Below, piece by piece: positions 13,794-17,725 of a stretch of DNA of 17,725 nt. The stretch comes from Prevotella sp. UBA3757 (lineage in GTDB: Bacteria > Bacteroidota > Bacteroidia > Bacteroidales > Bacteroidaceae). Under the pieces are notes generated by a model, which searched no databases, was not told where the DNA came from, and saw nothing but the letters and a program-made list of their open reading frames with translations. The stretch is taken from assembly GCA_002371715.1 (NCBI GenBank), contig DFGF01000171.1, positions 6,485-24,209 on the forward strand, given 5' to 3'. A program made the translations under genes and the position numbers. Positions within the stretch are counted from its first letter, which is position 1. Every line of letters begins with the position of its first letter.

Positions 13794-15235
13794 GACGTAG
13801 CATGCTTCGTCCGCTTAATATTCCACCCAATGCCTGCCACGAAGATACTGACGAGTGGCGAGAGGTAGTTGAAGAAGCAATAGGGCAGATAGGTCAGCGT
13901 TGCTACGCCAAGAACGGTGCTCTGTGTCAGTCCGCACGTATTCCAAGGCACGAGGACTGACGTGACCGTCGCACCATCCTCGCACGACCGGCTCAGCAAC
14001 TGAGGCTCATAGCCCCGACGGCGATAGACATCGCGGAACATGGAACTGGAGAGCATGATGGACAGATATTGGTCGGCCGTCGCAATATTGCAGAAGAAAG
14101 CCGTGCCGACCGTCGTAGCCACCAGCGAAGCGGTACCACGGGCCAAGCGCAGGACCAGACGCATCAGGTCTTCCAACTGTCCCGTAGCCGTCAGCGCACC
14201 CCCAAAGGTCTGGGCGCAGATGATGAGCCAGATGGTAGGCATCATGCCCGCCATGCCGCTGGTGTGTACCAGTTCGTTGAGCACGGCATTGCCGGTATCG
14301 ATGGACGTGCTGTCGTAACACACGCGCATCATGCCCTTATAGGACGCCAGCAGTCCCTGACCGTTTTCGCCGGAAATCTGATGAACCAGCTGGGGCTGTA
14401 CCAGCAAAGCAACAATGACGGCCAGCAGAATGGCCATGAAGAGCACCACCATAGACGGCCACCGACGGGCTATCATCACACCCGTCAGGACGGGGACTAC
14501 AAGGAGCCACGGCGAGATGACAAAAGTCTGCTCAAGCCCTATCATGAACTCCGCGACACTGCCCTGCCCCGAAACGTTCATCATAAAGCCTGCCACCAGG
14601 AAGATGACAAGCGAGATGCAGAACGAAGGTACTGTCGTGTAGAGCATATAGCGGATGTGGGTGAACAGCGGCGTGCCGGAAACGCTGGAGGCCAGCACAG
14701 TGGTATCGGAAAGCGGTGACAACTTGTCGCCGAAATAGGCACCGGTTATGATGGAGCCCGCTATCCAGCCGTCGTCGAAGCCGTGAGCCTTGCCGATGCC
14801 CATCAGTGCCAGACCAATAGTAGCCACGGTGGTCCACGAAGAGCCAATCATCAGACTGACCAGTGCGCAGAGCAGACTGCTGCTGACCAGGAAGATTTCT
14901 GGCTGGATTATCTGCATGCCGTAATAAATCATTGTCGGCACGATGCCTGCCACCATCCACGTACCGCCGATGGCTCCAATCAGCAGCAGGATGATGATGG
15001 CCGGCGTACAGCTGGCTATTTTGTCGGAAATCTCCTTTTCCAGATTCGACCACTCCAGCCGTTTGGAGAAATGGCCAACCAGAACGCTGACCGCCGAAGC
15101 TACCAAAAGCGTGACCTGACTGGCCCCATCAAGCGTTGCATTGCCAAAGACGGCAATGCAACACGTAATGAGCACAATCAATACTATGAACGGAATAAAC
15201 GCCATCACTAAAGCGGCAGCATTGCAACGCCACAC
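13790..15235 (-). CDS. NhaC-family Na+/H+ antiporter
   Basis: The 481-aa integral membrane protein has about a dozen hydrophobic segments and the NhaC-type motif GAYFGDKLSPLSDTT (residues 165-179), preceded by GSSWTTVATIG (131-141). A second conserved block near residues 390-430 includes NIATADQYLSIML and CEDGATVTSVLVPWNTCG. NhaC proteins exchange cytoplasmic Na+ for protons or act on organic anions in the related MleN group; the substrate cannot be set from sequence alone. The ORF begins with GTG at 15235, with AAAGG six bases upstream; an ATG at 15205 (residue 11) is an alternative. It lies 38 bases after the peptide-transporter stop, probably in one transcript. Its TAA stop is within a heptamer array. 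Confidence 0.85.
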   Translation of the reverse strand: MWRCNAAALVMAFIPFIVLIVLITCCIAVFGNATLDGASQVTLLVASAVSVLVGHFSKRLEWSNLEKEISDKIASCTPAIIILLLIGAIGGTWMVAGIVPTMIYYGMQIIQPEIFLVSSSLLCALVSLMIGSSWTTVATIGLALMGIGKAHGFDDGWIAGSIITGAYFGDKLSPLSDTTVLASSVSGTPLFTHIRYMLYTTVPSFCISLVIFLVAGFMMNVSGQGSVAEFMIGLEQTFVISPWLLVVPVLTGVMIARRWPSMVVLFMAILLAVIVALLVQPQLVHQISGENGQGLLASYKGMMRVCYDSTSIDTGNAVLNELVHTSGMAGMMPTIWLIICAQTFGGALTATGQLEDLMRLVLRLARGTASLVATTVGTAFFCNIATADQYLSIMLSSSMFRDVYRRRGYEPQLLSRSCEDGATVTSVLVPWNTCGLTQSTVLGVATLTYLPYCFFNYLSPLVSIFVAGIGWNIKRTKHATS

Positions 15236-15273
15236 TTTGTACCTTTAGGTCAAAGAAATTATTCTCTTTTCAC

Positions 15274-16806
15274 TTAACACACCTTCTCCAATCGTTTCAT
15301 CATGGCAAACATGAAGACGGCGGCCACAAGGCAAACACCCAGGAAGACACTCCAGCAGACCCAGAGAGGAACAGCCCCCCAGAGCAGACCGCCGACGACG
15401 ACGAGCTGATTGCCGATGGCCGTGGCTACGAACCAGCCACCCATCATCATGCCCTTATACTTAGGAGGAGCAACCTTCGACACAAACGAGATGCCCATGG
15501 GTGAGAGCAACAGTTCGCCGAACGTCAGCACGAGATAGACCATAATGAGCAGGTTGGGCGTCACGTCGGCCACATGGACGGCAACGGGATTGCCGTCAGG
15601 TCCAGGCTCCGTCTGTGGCATGGGCAGGCCGAAAGAGCCTACAGCCATCAGGGCGTAAGCCACGGCAGCCACAATCATGCCGTAGGCTATCTTGCGCGGT
15701 GCAGAGGGTTCCTTGCCCTTGGCGGCCAGCGAGCCGAAAATGGCCATTGACACCGGTGTCAGGGCTACGACATAGAAGGGATTGAACTGCTGGAAGATTG
15801 GCGCGGATACCGTGACGGTGCCATCGGCATCGTACTGGAGACAGAGGAAGGCAACGGCCATACAGATGACGACGGCCGAGATGGCCTTGCCCTTACCCGT
15901 CTTCGACTGGAACAGCGAGAAGAGGGCATAGACAATGAAGATGATGGCTACCAGATTCCAGACATCGAAGCACATGGCCTGCAAGCCCTCAGCCGACTGA
16001 GCGGTAAACTCGTCGGCAAAATACGTCAGCGACAGTCCGTTCTGGTGGAAGGCCATCCAGAAGAATATGACCACGGCAAACACGAGGCAGAGAGCCACGA
16101 TGCGCTGCTTGGTTTCCTCCTTCGAGAGCTCCTCGACAGCGGTAGAACCGCTGTCAACAGCAGCCTTCTTCGTGCCACCCTCGGTGTGGCGGAACGTTGA
16201 GCGGAACAGGTAGTAGATGGCAATAGACAGGATGAGCGATGCACAGGCCACGGCAAACGAGAAGTGGTAGGCATCGTTGCTGGAATAGCCCAGCGACTGC
16301 TCGGCATACTCCTTGATCTTAATGGCTGCCGTGGGAGCAAAGAGTGCACCGATATTGATAGCCATGTAGAAGATGGAGAACCCGGAGTCGCGCTTGTCCT
16401 TATACTGCGGATCGTTGTAGAGGTCGCCGACCATCACCTGCAAGTTACCCTTGAAGAGGCCCGTGCCAAAACCTATGAGCAGCAGGGCAGCCAGCATGAC
16501 CGTCAGTGCCAGGCTGTCGCCTCCCAGGGGAATGCTGAGCAGCACGTAGCCGGCAAACATGATGATGATGCCCGTGGTGACCATCCGGCCAAAGCCGAAC
16601 TTATCGGCCATCATGCCACCGATAAGCGGGAAGAAATACACTAACATGAGAAACGCACTATAGATGGTGCCTGCCATGGCGGGCGACAGTCCATAATTGG
16701 CTCTCAGAAACAAAGCAAAAACGGCCAGCATGGTGTAGTAACCAAAGCGCTCGCCGGTGTTGGCCAGTGCCAACGCGAATAGTCCTTTCGGCTGTCCTTC
16801 AAACAT
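15274..16806 (-). CDS. POT/PTR2-family proton-coupled peptide transporter
   Basis: The 510-aa membrane protein has the POT layout: TM1 with NTGERFGYYTMLAVFALFL (residues 16-34), the PTR2 signature region FPLIGGMMADKFGFGR, a central loop of charged residues near 215-235 and a C-terminal bundle with FGELLLSPMGISFVSKVAPP. POT proteins import di- and tripeptides with protons. The usual ExxER motif in TM1 is here NxxER (N16, E19, R20), so the first Glu is missing. The leader before the ATG is almost pure A/T, which in Bacteroidetes often favours translation. It lies 74 bases after the barrel gene, separated by a heptamer array, and 38 bases before the antiporter gene. Confidence 0.88.
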   Translation of the reverse strand: MFEGQPKGLFALALANTGERFGYYTMLAVFALFLRANYGLSPAMAGTIYSAFLMLVYFFPLIGGMMADKFGFGRMVTTGIIIMFAGYVLLSIPLGGDSLALTVMLAALLLIGFGTGLFKGNLQVMVGDLYNDPQYKDKRDSGFSIFYMAINIGALFAPTAAIKIKEYAEQSLGYSSNDAYHFSFAVACASLILSIAIYYLFRSTFRHTEGGTKKAAVDSGSTAVEELSKEETKQRIVALCLVFAVVIFFWMAFHQNGLSLTYFADEFTAQSAEGLQAMCFDVWNLVAIIFIVYALFSLFQSKTGKGKAISAVVICMAVAFLCLQYDADGTVTVSAPIFQQFNPFYVVALTPVSMAIFGSLAAKGKEPSAPRKIAYGMIVAAVAYALMAVGSFGLPMPQTEPGPDGNPVAVHVADVTPNLLIMVYLVLTFGELLLSPMGISFVSKVAPPKYKGMMMGGWFVATAIGNQLVVVGGLLWGAVPLWVCWSVFLGVCLVAAVFMFAMMKRLEKVC

Positions 16807-16850
16807 AATTCTATAATTTTATTATTAAAATTTATATGTTCACACTCGTC

Positions 16851-16878
16851 GTTCAACGTTCAATGTTCAATGTTCAAT
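16851..16878. repeat. Heptamer array (GTTCAAT family) between barrel and transporter genes
   Basis: Four 7-bp units, GTTCAAC then GTTCAAT three times. On the minus strand it reads ATTGAAC, the family also seen at 11665-11713. It lies just after the TAG of the barrel gene (16883-16881) and upstream of the transporter start. Confidence 0.85.
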
Positions 16879-16880
16879 GT

Positions 16881-17672
16881 CTATTTGATTTTATCGTTCT
16901 TGGTCCGCACCAGGTCGAAGAGGTAGGTGGCCTTAATGACTATCTGTCCAAAGTTACTGCGACCGAAATAGTCACTCTTCGAGTTGCCATAGATATCGCC
17001 CAGCCCGTAGTAATAACGACCCTCGACAATGAAGTGGCCTACCTTGGGGTGCGAATACTCCAGTCCCACACCGCCGGTAATACCGTAGTCGAACTTCTTC
17101 TCGACAGCCATGGTATCCTGAGCTACCACGGCCGACGAACGCTTGTTCAGCGTAGCCTTGCCCACAACCACATTGGATGACGTGCTCTCATTGAGAAACA
17201 GGCCAACCTGCGGGCCAATCTGAAAGAAGAACTGGAAGCCCTTACGCTCGCGTCCCCACCCCATGCGGGCCAGCAGCGGCACCTGCACATAGGTCATCTT
17301 GCGCTCGTAGAACAGGGGGTTGAGTTTGTCGGTATCGTCGGCATAATAGACGGGCTGGCGGTCCATATCAATGATGTTTTCCTTCCATCCCGTCTGCATC
17401 ATGTTGACCTCAGCCACGATGGCACAGATGCTCTTGAAGTATTTCTCGGACGTATAGCGCACGGTCAGCCCGCCCGTCATGCCGCCCAGCCATCCCTGTG
17501 GCACTTCGGGCAGGAAACCGACATTGCTCATCGCATAGCCGGCATTGACGCCGACGGCAAAGTCGGTACGGTATTCGCCGACCTGCGCCCGCGCTTCGCT
17601 AAATGATAAATGATAAATGATAAATGATATCATCATCACCATCACCCGCCTATTTAATATATATCTTGTCAT
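16881..17672 (-). CDS. PorT-like outer-membrane beta-barrel protein
   Basis: The 263-aa product has a signal peptide whose hydrophobic core is MISFIIYHLSFS and cleavage is likely after ARA (residue 29). The mature part has alternating strands with glycine/aromatic girdles: VGVNAGYAMSNVGF, GGMTGGLTVRY, VQVPLLARMGWG, FFFQIGPQVGLFLN, YGITGGVGLEYS and a last strand QIVIKATYLFDLV. This matches the Bacteroidetes PorT/OMP_b-brl_2 family of small outer-membrane barrels. The function of most members is unknown; PorT itself is linked to gingipain secretion in Porphyromonas, but that role cannot be assumed here. Starts at 17672 or 17642 (Met11) are both possible. First gene of the leftward run seen in the window. 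Confidence 0.8.
   Translation of the reverse strand: MTRYILNRRVMVMMISFIIYHLSFSEARAQVGEYRTDFAVGVNAGYAMSNVGFLPEVPQGWLGGMTGGLTVRYTSEKYFKSICAIVAEVNMMQTGWKENIIDMDRQPVYYADDTDKLNPLFYERKMTYVQVPLLARMGWGRERKGFQFFFQIGPQVGLFLNESTSSNVVVGKATLNKRSSAVVAQDTMAVEKKFDYGITGGVGLEYSHPKVGHFIVEGRYYYGLGDIYGNSKSDYFGRSNFGQIVIKATYLFDLVRTKNDKIK
17591..17629. repeat. Stem-loop plus heptamer array encoding the barrel signal-peptide core
   Basis: GCG-CTT-CGC (17591-17599) is followed directly by four TAAATGA units (from 17600). On the coding strand the units read TCATTTA and encode SFIIYHLSF. The first 23 bases of the array are the reverse complement of 17690-17712. Confidence 0.85.
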
Positions 17673-17689
17673 TTTTAATGCCGTTCACT

Positions 17690-17723
17690 TATCATTTATC
17701 ATTTATCATTTAGGGCGAAGCCC
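17690..17723. repeat. Inverted heptamer array with GC stem-loop at the right edge
   Basis: About three TCATTTA units end in GGGC-GAA-GCCC (17713-17723). Read leftward it is stem-loop then TAAATGA units, the same order as at 13669 and 17591. It lies upstream of the barrel start codon and probably supplies the stop codon of a gene beyond the window. Confidence 0.75.
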
Positions 17724-17725
17724 GC

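Noticed and set aside
14069..14719. 216-codon open frame on the plus strand
   Set aside because: Antisense to the antiporter gene; Gln/His/Arg-rich with no domain, while the opposite strand encodes clear NhaC motifs.
16836..17180. Plus-strand frame beginning with VQRSMFNVQC
   Set aside because: The start is the translated GTTCAAT heptamer array and the rest is antisense to the PorT-like gene.

Overview
The window looks like chromosomal DNA of a Bacteroidales bacterium, most likely Prevotella or a close relative. Promoters have the Bacteroidetes form TTTG-N19-TAxxTTTG. Shine-Dalgarno sites are mostly absent. There is a lipoprotein with the acidic/glycine signal after Cys, BACON domains, BspA-type leucine-rich repeats, and a C-terminal tail of the DLQGRK...KGVYI type. 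Genus assignment is inference from these traits; there is no rRNA or other marker.

Layout. (1) 1-1475 is an accessory region: the start of a leftward gene cut by the window edge, then two tandem toxin-antitoxin cassettes. The first is intact (acidic antitoxin plus RelE/ParE-type toxin). The second keeps its antitoxin but has only a deleted, frameshifted remnant of the toxin. Each cassette has the same promoter in front and the same hairpin terminator behind. (2) 1445-1740 carries a third copy of that promoter, followed not by a gene but by a strongly structured, apparently non-coding RNA of about 250 nt with a weak terminator. (3) 1746-3881 is an AT-rich three-gene run: a zinc-ribbon/HEPN putative RNase, an 85-aa unknown protein overlapping it by ATGA, and a DUF2971 protein. 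RNA, HEPN nuclease and partners resemble a defence or toxin-antitoxin module and are the best candidate here for an undescribed system. (4) 3900-12665 is a cell-surface block on the + strand: a 2035-aa secreted protein with BspA-like repeats and 17 InlB/Flg_new-type repeats of about 85 aa, a PEGA-domain/outer-membrane beta-barrel protein, and a lipoprotein with three BACON domains. (5) 12765-17672 holds four genes on the - strand, read right to left: a PorT-like outer-membrane barrel, a POT-family peptide transporter, an NhaC-family Na+/H+ antiporter and a secreted endonuclease/exonuclease/phosphatase-fold protein.

Two features cut across the annotation. Base composition changes inside the giant gene: hand counts give 28% GC at 2221-2280 (HEPN gene), 35% at 5041-5100 and 62% at 8521-8580, so the 5' end and the accessory genes before it look foreign to the GC-rich right half. 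Second, almost every gene junction in the right half carries a short tandem array with a 7-bp unit (once 9 bp). These arrays supply stop codons to some genes, form the hydrophobic core of the signal peptide in two others, and lie in frame as a linker or tail in two more.
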